From NCBI GenBank assembly GCA_021613335.1, contig JAJTWR010000353.1, positions 771,001 through 835,000 on the forward strand: 64,000 bases of DNA, written 5' to 3'. Shown here piece after piece: positions 11,055 to 22,288 of this stretch (position 1 is its first letter; every line of letters begins with the position of its first letter). The stretch is from Whitmania pigra (lineage: Eukaryota > Annelida > Clitellata > Hirudinida > Haemopidae). The notes under the pieces are model-generated. The model was not told the DNA's origin and searched no databases. It worked only from the letters and a program-made list of their open reading frames with translations. A program made the position numbers and the translations under genes.

Positions 11055-13844
11055 ATGTATACCAATGAGATTACTATTGAAGACATCGAAGATGCATTTC
11101 AAAAGCATTATAGAGAACCTGCTAACAACGAGGTAACTGAATTCCTAATTAATGCAAAGTTTTCCGAGTATGCTTGGAGCTTTAGCGTTAACCTATTAGC
11201 ACAAGACAAGCCTATATCAGTTCAGATTTATGCCGCGGAAACACTCAGCTTTAAAATCGAGAATCATTGGTGTCAGTTCAGAAGTAACGACCTCAACAAT
11301 GTTATATCGCCACTACTAAATAATTTGGAAAAAAGAGAGGTGGCATTAGTTTCCAGGATCTGTAAATGTATCGCAAGCATCATCATACAAGTGGGGCCAG
11401 ACCACTGGGAATTTATGAAATTCTTCATTGAATTAATAGAAAGCGAGGATGATGAAAAAACGAAGAAAACACATTTGGAGATTCTAAAACTAGTCCCAAT
11501 ACAGTTTCGTACTGTGAAAATTAGTGGAAATAAGAAAAGTAAGGTTAAAAGAATTCTAAACTATTATTCGCCACGAATCTTCGATCTGATTCATAATCTT
11601 CTACAAGATGATTGCAATCAAGAATCTGTGAAGAATGAGGCCATTTTGTGTTTTAAAAATTGGCTAAGTATTGATACGTCTGTATTTATAGATGAAGGGC
11701 AGCAACTCTTTTATTTGATCTTCGACCTTTTATGGCAGCCCTCATACTTCACATGCTCAGCAGAAGCTATTAAGAAGTTCTTCAAGTACTTCAAACCAGA
11801 GCAAGAAGACAAACAATCTTTGATAAACTATTTACAAAAGATTGTCAAACTTTCTGATTTATTTGATTCGGCATTAGATGATATTGATGTTACTCATAGT
11901 TTGACCGAGATCATTGTATCAGCTGCAGAGAACAATTGCGGGATGATACTGTTCCAATTTAACAAATTAGGTTTAAAACTCTTAAATCTCGTCCTGAAAA
12001 CAATTAATATAAAGGATCAGTACCCCACTGAAGAATACTGCAGTAACCTTTCCTTAGGTTTCTGGTCAAGGCTATATAACAATTATTTAGAAACAGAATC
12101 TTACCCTTATTTTATCAAGGATGTACTGGACAAGAAGATCCTTGAGTTATTTGACATTATGTTAATCAAAACCAAATATCCAAATGAGAATGTATACAAT
12201 AAATGGGAAGACTATGAAAAGGAGAAATTCAAATGCTACAGACAGGAATTTGCCAAAACAGCCGCTTCCTTCTCCAAATTCCTGAGCTGCAAACCGATGA
12301 AGCAAATGCTCAATAAGCTGTCAAACCTTTGTGATAGGCGCTGCAAGGGCACAGGAGTTGAGTGGCAGGAATTTGAAAGTATATTTCACCTGATGACGTC
12401 AATTGTAAGGGAAGACCTGGATTGTACCGATCGTACTAAAATCTATGACTTGATGTTAGATGTACCCTGTTTTCACAACGCCCTCAGGAAACAGATCACA
12501 TTTTTCTTAGGAAGCTATGCAGAACTAACTGATGACCTTAAGTTCAAATATTCCATCAACTTTATCCTCGAGAGTTTACGAATCTCGGAAACATCATCCG
12601 TTGCCTTAATGTCTTTAAAAGCTTTGCTACTTCATAAAAGGAATAGAATTTTCTTGGTGAAAGAAGATGTAATTCAAGATCTTAAAAAATGTATAGATGC
12701 AGGAAACTTGGAAACTTCGGATTACTCTCTGTTGGCAAGATGCCTCGTGTATTTGCTGCCTCTAATGGCTCAAGACGAAGCCCTCGATTTAATTCAAGTC
12801 TTTCTCCTGCCGCAGTTCGACGATCTTATCAATGCCAGCTCGAACATGATTACAAATCAGAATAGGAATAACTTTGTTCAGAAACTGAAAATGCTTTCGG
12901 GATTCTTTGCAGAATTTTCTTTTTCTAAAGAAGAAAGTGTGGATTCCAGTCATTTTATTTTTCGATTTTTGGAGCAACTTTTTCCCGGAATTAAACAAGT
13001 CATCAGCCTAAATCTCGAAGATGAAAATATCACGGGTGAATTGGTTGAGATGCTAAAGAACTCTCTTACTTCTTTGGGTTGTTACTCCCATATTGTTTCT
13101 TCTCATTATCGTGAGCTTATCTCCACCGCATACATCATAAGTGCGTTACCTTCTGTACTTGAATTGGCATGGTTATTGTTTGTGGTTACTTCAGAAAACG
13201 AAAGACTAAAGTCAATCACCAAATCAACACATGAGCGGATGAACAGAAGAATGTTGAGAATATTGGAACATCCTTTTGAAATCGACCCGGCTCTCTTGGA
13301 GGGATTCTTAAAATTTTTCCTCTTAATATTATGGGAAGCTCGTACCGTCAAATGTTCTAACCAACATGTCTTTATTTTACAATTTTTTTCTACAATCATA
13401 AATGGAATTATTTACGGCGGTCGTGTAATCAATCTGTCGTGGATAATTCTAATGACATTGCTAAAGCAGGACATTGATCTGACGAAAGTCATTAAATCTC
13501 ACGGAAAAAGGTTGTTGGAAGTAATTGTCTTTGCCATACCTGGGATTGAGTCGAAAGAAAATACAAAAGTTTTGGCAAGTATTGTAAAGTCGCTCCTCAC
13601 TCGGCATTTTATTTTTGTGAAGAATACCTTGAACGAAATGCTTTTTGACGAGAACTTCCCAACAAGTTATTTGTCGATACGCGAGAGGCAACAGCTGCTC
13701 TGCAAAATAATTACGCCAGCGAAGGGCAGAATAAATGTTGAAAGAATATTCCTAAATTTACACGAGAATTGTAGGAGCCTCTCTAGCGAAACATTGGATG
13801 AATCTGATGAAAGTTGCACAGACTATAGTAGTAATTCTGATTAA
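11055..13844 (+). CDS. importin-13-like karyopherin, copy 2 (intronless)
   Basis: One uninterrupted frame of 929 residues. The N-terminus (YREPANNEVTEFLINAK, then WSFSVNLLAQDKPISVQIYA and LSFKIENHW) matches the importin-beta N-terminal domain of importin-13. The rest is HEAT-type helices ending with HGKRLLEVIVFAI and KGRINVERIFL, the family's C-terminal segments. It is predicted to move cargo between cytoplasm and nucleus with Ran. The last 25 residues are rich in Ser, Asp and Glu (SSETLDESDESC and on), a tail missing from copies 1 and 4. It is about nine-tenths identical to copy 3, but residues about 75-195 differ much more and include a two-codon length change. An AATAAA lies at 13956. Cargo is unknown, and a retrogene origin is inferred from the lack of introns. 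Confidence 0.82.
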   Translation: MYTNEITIEDIEDAFQKHYREPANNEVTEFLINAKFSEYAWSFSVNLLAQDKPISVQIYAAETLSFKIENHWCQFRSNDLNNVISPLLNNLEKREVALVSRICKCIASIIIQVGPDHWEFMKFFIELIESEDDEKTKKTHLEILKLVPIQFRTVKISGNKKSKVKRILNYYSPRIFDLIHNLLQDDCNQESVKNEAILCFKNWLSIDTSVFIDEGQQLFYLIFDLLWQPSYFTCSAEAIKKFFKYFKPEQEDKQSLINYLQKIVKLSDLFDSALDDIDVTHSLTEIIVSAAENNCGMILFQFNKLGLKLLNLVLKTINIKDQYPTEEYCSNLSLGFWSRLYNNYLETESYPYFIKDVLDKKILELFDIMLIKTKYPNENVYNKWEDYEKEKFKCYRQEFAKTAASFSKFLSCKPMKQMLNKLSNLCDRRCKGTGVEWQEFESIFHLMTSIVREDLDCTDRTKIYDLMLDVPCFHNALRKQITFFLGSYAELTDDLKFKYSINFILESLRISETSSVALMSLKALLLHKRNRIFLVKEDVIQDLKKCIDAGNLETSDYSLLARCLVYLLPLMAQDEALDLIQVFLLPQFDDLINASSNMITNQNRNNFVQKLKMLSGFFAEFSFSKEESVDSSHFIFRFLEQLFPGIKQVISLNLEDENITGELVEMLKNSLTSLGCYSHIVSSHYRELISTAYIISALPSVLELAWLLFVVTSENERLKSITKSTHERMNRRMLRILEHPFEIDPALLEGFLKFFLLILWEARTVKCSNQHVFILQFFSTIINGIIYGGRVINLSWIILMTLLKQDIDLTKVIKSHGKRLLEVIVFAIPGIESKENTKVLASIVKSLLTRHFIFVKNTLNEMLFDENFPTSYLSIRERQQLLCKIITPAKGRINVERIFLNLHENCRSLSSETLDESDESCTDYSSNSD

Positions 13845-13872
13845 TTCTGTCATGTTCAGTGTTGCTATTTGT

Positions 13873-14060
13873 GATTCCGGAAACCTCACGAACCTGATCG
13901 TCACATTTTTTTATGAACTGACGCTTTATTTTCAATTTTCTTAACAAAATTATTTAATAAAATTTTATATATAAATATATAATGCTGACTAATTATATCA
14001 AACGGTTTTCACTTATTAATGTTATTGAATAACGTTATTTTATTATATGCACATTATTAT
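13873..14060 (+). repeat. 3'-flank repeat after gene 2
   Basis: Partner of 10039-10224. It lies 29 bp after the stop of gene 2 and is not present after gene 3, whose 3' flank diverges at about 22314. It contains an aataaa at 13956-13961. Confidence 0.7.
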
Positions 14061-14265
14061 GGTTGCCTCATGTCAGCAGACCTCATCGAGATTGCGAGTG
14101 CGCCTCACCTATAAGAGTTTAGGAGACCCATGATTATTAAAGCTTAAAATTGAAATGGGCAATTATGCGTGAATTTTTATTGTTACCTTGATGCTGAAAA
14201 GGAAAGCCCAGTAGACCTCCATCAATCTCACGTGGGGCGGGGCCCCGTAAATCTGCTCTTCTTTG

Positions 14266-14993
<728 letters not shown>

Positions 14994-16348
14994 CTTATTA
15001 AGTAATAACGTCGTGTCTTCGCTGTCCAAAATATATTTTGTTGAATATACATACTAAAATAATGATTTCCAAGGTAGCATTTTATATATCTATATGTAGC
15101 GGGCCGACAGCTGGTTCGCAAAGCACTATAGACTGCGGACCAACCTTTGATCACTTAAAGGCCTGCGGTCAAGTTCCGAAAATGTATCCGGTTGAATTTA
15201 TAAAGCCTAGTTTGCGTATATTAAGTACACGTTGTGAAGAAGCCACTGAAAGCTTTCGGATTCGCTGCAGTCCAGGCAGCAGCGACCGGCATAAGAAGGC
15301 CAACGAGAGCCTCTCATAGCCGGGGGTAAGCGTTGGGATAAAAATGAGGGATAAAAACCGACAGGGACATACAACTAATCAACGGATGCGGCCCGCCCCC
15401 TAAAAAGATTCAAAAGGTCGAAATGTTTGAAGAAACGGGGGAAACTCTTTTCACTGTCGGATCTCCAAGGCGAAGTATTAAGGATTTTCTAGTCGCTGCT
15501 AGATAGTTTCAAGTAATCCTTTTAAACTGTTTGCTAATGATTTTCAGTGTAGCCAAAAAGGGCAATTGCTCCTAAACTTTTTCCAGGTTTATTTCATTCA
15601 GACGATGAAACTATTTAGATATATTTGTGAATAATTAATTATATATATAGATATGCGTGAAGTGTGATTAGGATGTGCATTTATGTACTTTTCTAGTTAT
15701 AATTTTTAAAAGCTGATGAAGCTATTAATCATTTAAGATTTAGATTAATAGAATTTAAACCGTTTGCCAAGTTCGAAAATTTAAATCAGATGGGCCAGCT
15801 CTGGATTGCGCCGCTGTAGGACTTGAATTTCAAACTTTTGAAACACAGTCTTCCAGATAGGAGTGTTTAAGTCTCTCAACTTCTTCAATGTTAATGTTAC
15901 TACTTTTTCAGCTAGGACGAGGATGCGTCTTCTTGACACAAATATTGCGAGCAAGTGCATTACAAAGGTCTTTAATCGTGGCCAGTTCTTGGTCATTCAA
16001 ATCGAACTGTTGATGAATCTATAGCATTGCAATTTTCACTTATTTTCTCACCTCATACAAACGTTGCAGCATTTTCAAAAGAAGATCTTTGATTGTGTTT
16101 TACAATCCTGTAACAGAGTCTTTTCTTTACCAAATGTTTTTATGTTTGGTTGCAGATTTACATCATTACGGAGAGGAGATTTTCAAAATACTTTAGCAAT
16201 TTTCCTGACTTTTGCAATAATTTCACCGCGCCCAGGGCAGCTAATTATTTAATTGATTTTGTCTTTCACAAAGGAATGCTATGATGTCGTTTGTTTTAAT
16301 ACGTATTTACATTCAATAGACTCTATACTATCCATGTGACTGACCCGT
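14994..16348. other. spacer, unassigned open frame at 15038-15319
   Basis: Mixed-composition spacer. A 93-codon open frame at 15038-15319 on the plus strand lies in the less AT-rich part (15090-15420). It has no motif that I recognise and no clear start context. The more GC-rich patch may be an old transposon, but no termini are visible. No other gene signal is seen. Confidence 0.3.
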
Positions 16349-16592
16349 CATAACAGCCCGGCGACAAAATAGCCCCGACAAAACAGCTCCGTCAAAATAG
16401 CCCGGCGACAAAATAGCCCAGGACAAAACAGCCCGTCAAAGCAGCCCCGACAAAACAGCCCCGACAAAACAGCCCCGTCAAAACAGCCCGACGACAAAAT
16501 AGCCCAGAACGGAAAAATCCCGTCAAAACGGCCCCGTCAAAATAGCCCCGACAAAATAAACCGACGACAAAATAGCCCCATGATAACTCCAC
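16349..16592 (+). mobile_element. MULE-type terminal repeat array, copy 1
   Basis: Degenerate tandem units of the form gacaaaatagccccg and tcaaaacagcccg begin after a cccgtcataacagcccgg terminus. The same terminus and units occur at 23493 and 50613, where 9-bp target duplications are visible. The matching right end may be the decayed copy at 18838-18874, which would make 16349-18874 a single element carrying MULE coding sequence and nested insertions. That pairing is inference. Confidence 0.6.
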
Positions 16593-16599
16593 GTCAATG

Positions 16600-16990
16600 T
16601 ATTTTTAAAAAATGTTGTGAAACTGAATAAAAATTTAATTCGAAATTAGTGGCTTGAATGCTTTTCTGACCGTTTTGAGTTTAATTCGTAATGCTGATAC
16701 CGTATCAGGGAATATCATTAAATGGAAGATTTATCGTCTTAAATATTGTTAGATTCCGGCTACTTCCTCAGTTTACATGGACTTTTCAAGTTGGTATTTA
16801 ATATAAATTATCGATTGACAAGCAGTATATACAATCTGCACAAAGATAATTGACACTTAGAGATTTTACCAAAGGCTCCTTTGATCGTCTAATATCTTTT
16901 GATCCTCCCCCGAGTTCCCTTTGCAATATGTACAATGAAAAGTTTGATTTGGAATTGAAATTTAATCTATCTTATCTATTGACCTGAGTC
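16600..16990 (+). repeat. internal region of the MULE-type repeat family
   Basis: Shares blocks such as tgaccgttttgagtttaatt, ggctacttcctcagttt and catggacttttcaagtt with 23010-23450, and partly with 23700-23810. This shows that the array-containing termini belong to a longer dispersed element. Confidence 0.65.
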
Positions 16991-17008
16991 AGTTTTAAAA
17001 ATAGTTCC

Positions 17009-17305
17009 CGACTTCTGGCAGACCGCTACCGTGACAATGAAAACATCCGCGTCCACGTCAAGATGCTTTTGGCTTTAAGTTTCGTTCCCCGTGTTGACGT
17101 CGCAAATGTATTTGAGATTTTGATGGAAAGTTGTCCGAGGGAAATGAATCCAGTGCTCGATTATTGGGAGGATAACTACATCGTAAGACAAAGAAGGAAT
17201 CGCAGAGCAAAACCTCGGTTTGCCATCACCATGTGGAATATCCGCGATCGAGTCACTGGCGGTTTACCCAGAACAAACAACTCAGTGGAAGCATGGCACA
17301 TTTCG
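17009..17305 (+). pseudogene. MULE transposase C-terminal fragment
   Basis: The frame gives RYRDNENIRVHVKMLLALSF, then PREMNPVLDYWEDNYIVR, then AKPRFAITMWNIRDRV and LPRTNNSVEAWH. The LPRTNNSVEGWH motif and the preceding RMLPALAFLP-like and YFExTYIGR-like segments are typical of the C-terminal end of FLYWCH-associated Mutator-like transposases in animals. The frame is cut at about 17305, where hAT coding sequence starts in another frame. The catalytic part is missing. Confidence 0.7.
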
Positions 17306-18383
17306 GTTACAAGGTATGGGTCGCAAAACTAGCTTACCTGTGTGACATATTCAGCCTGCTCAATGAACTCAATCTGTCCCTTCAGGGGAAACTGACAACT
17401 GTTTCCAAGTTGGCAGACAAAGTAGCTGCATTTAAAGCCAAGCTGGAGTTGTGGGGAAAGCGCGTGAACAGAGGCATTTTGGACATGTTTCAAACATTAG
17501 CGGGGATTTTATGCGAGACTGAACCGGAGCATTCATTCTCCGAGTTGGTGACGGATCACCTGTCTTTGCTTTCAAAAGAGTTCGAATTACTTCAGAACCA
17601 CAAAAGACCCACGAACTGGTAAGGAATGGATCCGCGACCCATTTCTCAACAAACCAGGCGAATCTAGCATGGTTGTGCAAGAAGATCAACTGCTGTAGAT
17701 TGCCAGTGCGTTCCAGACAGCAACTCTACCGGTGTTCTGGATTAAAGTCTTGGCGGAATACCCTGAGATTGCAACCACAGCACTTAACTTGCAAGTTAGC
17801 CGAATGAGTTACGTGCCTGCATATGGCGGTAATGGCAACAGTCGTAATGTGTCTTGTTCGAAATCCAGGCTGCACTGCCGCCAGCGCCTTGGGAAGGAGC
17901 GCTACATAAATGGTTACAAGAAGCGCCTCTGACGCTATGCATACGGCGCTAGATAAATGAAGTTACTTAAATCCCTGTTGCCATTTCCGACATCCTATCT
18001 TTGTGAAGCGGGGTTTTCCACAGTGACAGCAACCAAAACAAATCAACGGAATAAACTGGACATAAGCAACACACTTCGAGTGTCATTGTCTCCGATTACC
18101 CCAGATGGAACCGTCTCGTTGCAAAGAAACAAGCTCAGGGTTCTCATTGATTTAGCATTCTAACGAGTTCAATTTTAAATCACTTTATATTCATTTGTTT
18201 GCGTAACTGTATGTATTTTGAAGGCGTGTGTAAATACAATTAAATTAAGGTTATTAAATCAAAACGATCTAAAATATAAACAACCAACTCCACCCACCAC
18301 CCCCCACCCCCGCCCCGAGCGGGCCGCGGTAAAATTATCAAACATTTACCGGTCCTCGGCGATAAAAGGGTTGGGGACCACTG
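17306..18383 (+). mobile_element. hAT transposon (ZBED5/FAM200-like), 5'-truncated, SINE-interrupted
   Basis: The frame reads KLAYLCDIFSLLNELNLSLQ, later KEWIRDPFLNKPGESSM and FWIKVLAEYPEIATTAL, then after a SINE LLPFPTSYLCEAGFSTVTAT and LDISNTLRVSLSPITP. These are the middle and C-terminal dimerisation region of the hAT family that gave rise to ZBED5 and FAM200. In-frame stops (after 17619 and near 17697) and a frameshift near the C-terminus make it dead. The right end ttggggaccactg (18371-18383) fits the known cagtggtccccaa-type hAT terminus. The left end is missing because the element joins MULE coding sequence directly. Confidence 0.75.
17789..17962 (+). mobile_element. tRNA-derived SINE, copy 2, inside hAT coding sequence
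   Basis: Has the A-box-like ttagccgaatgagtta and the B-box-like ttgttcgaaatcc. The body is shared with copy 1 at 8446-8636, and the 3' tail has gcgcctctgacgctatgcat and an acggcgctagataaatgaag end. Direct repeats acttaa flank it (17782-17787 and 17965-17970). Leaving the SINE and one repeat out, the hAT reading frame runs on directly, which proves the order of insertion. Confidence 0.8.
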
Positions 18384-18742
18384 CCTTAGTCAACATACAA
18401 ACCAGTGAAACTATCGATTTTATGTCCTTCAGGTTTTGTTTCTTGGTGGGTACCGTCACTGTGCATTTCTCTATTGATACAGTCATCTCCTCGGATTCCT
18501 CCGCTTCATTGTCTACTGCTGACCGGTGACTCGCCAAAACAACTATTAGCTCCAATATTTCAATGTAAATTCTGCCGACATCATCGGCATATGCGCGCAA
18601 ATCATAAACAGTATTTTTTTTAATTAAATTTTAATTAATGGAATTAACAGAAATTAATTTCCATTTTAATTTGAAATCAGGGCTTTTACGACTGTATATG
18701 GAGATTAATTGGTATCAGGAAAATATATCGAGAGAAGTTTCA
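18384..18742. other. spacer after hAT right end
   Basis: About 360 bp after the hAT terminus, possibly the rest of the MULE element into which the hAT inserted. An 84-codon minus-strand frame (18346-18600) overlaps the hAT end and has no recognisable family. No gene is called. Confidence 0.3.
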
Positions 18743-18837
18743 GCTTTTCAGTCTGGCATTGCTTACAATCTCACAATTAAGCAATTTAATATGACCAATA
18801 TTTTAATCGAGTTTAATATAAAATAAAACTTGTTGAG

Positions 18838-18874
18838 TGACCTGTTTTGATAGGGATATTTTGATGGGGTGTCA
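18838..18874 (-). mobile_element. degenerate end of a MULE-type repeat
   Basis: ctgttttgatagggatattttgatggggtgtca is a decayed form of the family terminus and is part of the duplicated unit (partner at 10395-10429). It is a candidate right end for the element that starts at 16349. Confidence 0.45.
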
Positions 18875-19347
18875 TGAAGCTCGTAAGCTAAATACTTCTC
18901 AGGTTCGAATTTGATTACATTTTGGAGCAGCGATGGATAGAACTGATTTATTCAAACTAATTATCTGAATCAAAGAAAATTTAACTGAAAATTCTCTCTC
19001 AAAAAAATAATTCACATGACAAGAGGAAATCGCTCTATTCCACAAATTGTAAAATTCAGCAACCTCAGAAATGATATTACTCGTACAAAATAAATACAGA
19101 ATCACTCTCAGCTATCTTTAGACATACAAATATTTTTATATAGAAATAAATCACTACAATGGCTCTACTGGAAAATAAAAACCAAATGTTTCCTTCCGTG
19201 AAACTATACAATACAAAAACCATCTAACCCATCTTCCTTGAAATGACAGAAACTCCTATATTGAGTCACTATCCATACTATTGAGCAATTAAAAATTTAT
19301 TGAATTAAAAAAAAATTAATATTATTTAATTATTAATAATAATATGC

Positions 19348-19377
19348 GCTATCTTTTTTATTGCTTATAATAAAAGG
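19348..19377 (+). promoter_or_regulatory. TATA-like promoter block of importin-13-like gene 3
   Basis: Identical in sequence and spacing to the block of gene 2 (gcgctatcttttttattg then ataataaaagg, 128-157 bp before the ATG). Confidence 0.5.
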
Positions 19378-19504
19378 CAAGTGCAAGTAACAGTCATAAG
19401 ATTAATACATAAATTGAACAGGCGCTACAACTATCATTAGTTATTTTAACCATTCAACAGCATTCAATTAGATGCGCTTTTATTAATTTGACTTAAAGTT
19501 AGAA

Positions 19505-22288
19505 ATGTATACCAATGAGATTACTATTGAAGACATTGAGGATGCATTTCAAAAGCATTATAGAGAACCTGCTAACAACGAGGTAACTGAATTCCTAATT
19601 AATGCAAAGCTTTCCGAGTATGCTTGGAGCTTTAGCGTTAACCTATTAGCACAAGACAAGCCTATATCAGTTCAGATTTATGCCGCGGAAACACTCAGCT
19701 TTAAAATCGAGAATCATTGGTGTCAGTTCAGAAGTAACGAATTCAACTATGTTCTATTTCCACTACTAAATAATTTGGAAAAAAGAGAGGTGGCATTAGT
19801 TTCCAGGATCTGTAAATGTATCGCAGGCATAATTATACAGGTAGGGCCAGATGATTTGATTACAATATTTATTAGACGTATAGAAAACGAGGATGATGAA
19901 AAGAAGAAGAAAACACATTTGGAGATTTTAACACTGATCCCAAAACAGTTTCGTAATGTAAGAATGAGTAGAAGTAAGAAACGTGAAGTTAAAAGAATTC
20001 TAAACCATTATTCGAAACGAATCTTCGATCTGATCTATAATGTTCTTCAAGATGATTGCAATAAAGAATCTGTGAAGAATCAGGCCATCAAGTGTTTTAA
20101 AAATTGGCTAAGTATTGATGCGTCTGTATTTATAGATGAAGGGCAGCAACTCTTTTATTTGATCTTCGACCTTTTATGGCAACCCTCCTACTTCACACGC
20201 TCAGCAGAAGCTATTAAGAAGTTCTTCAAGTACTTCAAACCAGAGCGAGAATACAAACAATCATTGATAAACTATTTACAAAAGATTGTCAAACTTTCTG
20301 ATTTATTTGATTCGGCATTAGATGATATTGATGTTACTCACAGTTTGACCGAGATCATCGTATCAGCTGCAGAGAACAATTGCGGGATGATACTGTTCAA
20401 ATTTAACAAATTAGGTTTAAAACTCTTAGATCTCGTCCTGAAAACAATTAATATAAAGGATCAGTACCCCACTGAAGAATACTGCAGTAATCTTTCCTTA
20501 GATTTCTGGTCAAGGCTATATAACAATTTTTTAGAAACAGAATCTTACCCTTATTTTATCAAGGATGTACTGGACAAGAAGATCCTTGAATTATTTGACG
20601 TTATGTTAATCAAAACCAAATATCCAAATGAGAATGTATACAATAATTGGGAAGACTATGAAAAGGAGAAATTCAAATGCTACAGACAGGATTTTGCCAA
20701 AACAGCCGCTTCCTTCTCCAAATTCCTGAGCTGCAAACCGATGAAGCAAATGCTCAATAAGCTGTCAAACCTTTGTGATAGGCGCTGCAAGGGCACAGGA
20801 GTTGAGTGGCAGGAATTTGAAAGTATATTTCACCTGATGACGTCAATTGTAAGGGTAGAACTGGATTGTACCGATTGTACTAAAATCTATGACTTGATGT
20901 TAGATGTACCATGTTTTCACAACGCCCTCAGGAAACAGATCACATTTTTCTTAGGAAGCTATGCAGAACAAACTGATGACCTTATGTTCGAATATTCCAT
21001 CAACTTTATCCTCGAGAGTTTACGAATCTCGGAAACATCGTCCGTTGCCTTAATGTCTTTAAATGCTTTGCTATATTATAAAAAGGATAGAATTTACTTG
21101 GTGAAAGAAAATGTAATTCAAGGTCTTAAAAAATGTATGGATGCAGGAAACTTGGAAACTTCGGATTACTCTCTGTTGGCAAGATGCCTCGTGTATTTGC
21201 TGCCTCTAATGGCTCATGACGAAGCCCTCAATTTAATTCAAGTCTTTCTCCTGCCGCAATTCGACGATTTCATCAATGCCAACTCGAACATGAATTCTAA
21301 TCAGAATAGGAATAACTTTGTTCAGAAACTGAAAATGCTTTCGGAATTCTTTGCAGAATTTTCTTTTTCTAAAGAAGAAAGTGTGGATTCCAGTCATTTT
21401 ATTTTCCGAATTTTGGAGCAACTCTTTCACGGAATTAAACAAGTCATCAGCTTAAATCTCGAAGATGAAAATATCACGGGTGAATTGGTTGAGATGCTAA
21501 AAAAGGCTCTTATTTCTTTGCGTTGTTACTCCCATATTGTTGCTTCTCATTATCGTGAGCTTATCTCCACCGCATACATCATAAGTCCGTCACCTTCTGT
21601 ACTTGAATTGGCATGGTTATTGTTTGTGGTTACTTCCGAAAACGAACAACTAAAGTCAATCACGCAATCAACACGCGAACGGATGAACAGAAGAATGTTG
21701 AGAATATTGGAACATCCTTTTGAAATCGACCCGGCTCTCTTGGAGGGATTCTTAAAATTTTTCCTCTTAATATTATGGGAAGCTCGTACCGTCAAATGTT
21801 CTAACCAACATGTCTTTATTTTACAATTTTCTTCTACAATCATAAATGGAATTATTTACGGCGGTCGTGTAATCAATCTGTCGTGGATAATTCTAATGAC
21901 ATTGCTAAAGCAGGACATTGATCTGACGAAAGTCATTAAATCTCACGGAAAAAGGTTGTTGGAAGTAATTGTCTTTGCCATACCTGGGATTGAGTCGAAA
22001 GAAAATATAAAAGTTTTGGCAAGTATTGTAAAGTCGCTCCTCACTCGGCATTTTATTTTTGTGAAGAATACCTTGAACGAAATGCTTTTTGACGAGAACT
22101 TCCCAGCAAGTTATTTGTCGATACGCGAGAGGCAACAGCTGCTCTGCAAAATAATTACGCCAGCGAAGGGCAGAATAAATGTTGAAAGAATATTCCTAAA
22201 TTTACACGAGAATTGTAGGAGCCTCTCTAGCGAAACATTGGATGAATCTGATGAAAGTTGCACAGACTATAGTAGTAATTCTGATTAA
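19505..22288 (+). CDS. importin-13-like karyopherin, copy 3 (intronless)
   Basis: A single open frame of 927 residues, a close paralogue of copy 2. The N-terminal importin-beta-like domain is almost the same through the NHWCQFRSN motif near residue 75. Residues about 76-195 then differ clearly from copy 2 (for example DDLITIFIRRIENEDDEK against DHWEFMKFFIELIESEDDEK), and after that identity is high again to the Ser/Asp-rich C-terminus. The HEAT-type layout and the HGKRLLEVIVFAI segment place it in the importin-13 family of Ran-dependent carriers. The frame has no damage, so it is probably functional. An aataaa lies 45 bp after the stop. Cargo is unknown. Confidence 0.82.
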   Translation: MYTNEITIEDIEDAFQKHYREPANNEVTEFLINAKLSEYAWSFSVNLLAQDKPISVQIYAAETLSFKIENHWCQFRSNEFNYVLFPLLNNLEKREVALVSRICKCIAGIIIQVGPDDLITIFIRRIENEDDEKKKKTHLEILTLIPKQFRNVRMSRSKKREVKRILNHYSKRIFDLIYNVLQDDCNKESVKNQAIKCFKNWLSIDASVFIDEGQQLFYLIFDLLWQPSYFTRSAEAIKKFFKYFKPEREYKQSLINYLQKIVKLSDLFDSALDDIDVTHSLTEIIVSAAENNCGMILFKFNKLGLKLLDLVLKTINIKDQYPTEEYCSNLSLDFWSRLYNNFLETESYPYFIKDVLDKKILELFDVMLIKTKYPNENVYNNWEDYEKEKFKCYRQDFAKTAASFSKFLSCKPMKQMLNKLSNLCDRRCKGTGVEWQEFESIFHLMTSIVRVELDCTDCTKIYDLMLDVPCFHNALRKQITFFLGSYAEQTDDLMFEYSINFILESLRISETSSVALMSLNALLYYKKDRIYLVKENVIQGLKKCMDAGNLETSDYSLLARCLVYLLPLMAHDEALNLIQVFLLPQFDDFINANSNMNSNQNRNNFVQKLKMLSEFFAEFSFSKEESVDSSHFIFRILEQLFHGIKQVISLNLEDENITGELVEMLKKALISLRCYSHIVASHYRELISTAYIISPSPSVLELAWLLFVVTSENEQLKSITQSTRERMNRRMLRILEHPFEIDPALLEGFLKFFLLILWEARTVKCSNQHVFILQFSSTIINGIIYGGRVINLSWIILMTLLKQDIDLTKVIKSHGKRLLEVIVFAIPGIESKENIKVLASIVKSLLTRHFIFVKNTLNEMLFDENFPASYLSIRERQQLLCKIITPAKGRINVERIFLNLHENCRSLSSETLDESDESCTDYSSNSD

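Larger units (their letters stand above)
10295..13870 (+). repeat. segmental duplication, unit 1 (partner 18743-22314)
   Basis: About 3.57 kb, from a gcttttcag sequence through the promoter, gene 2 and some 25 bp after its stop, is repeated at 18743-22314 around gene 3. The 5' flanks are nearly identical and the coding parts differ by scattered changes. The offset is 8444-8448 bp. Confidence 0.85.

Noticed and set aside
16392..16592. Gly/Phe/Leu-rich minus-strand frame
   Set aside because: Translation of the tandem units in the MULE-type terminal array.
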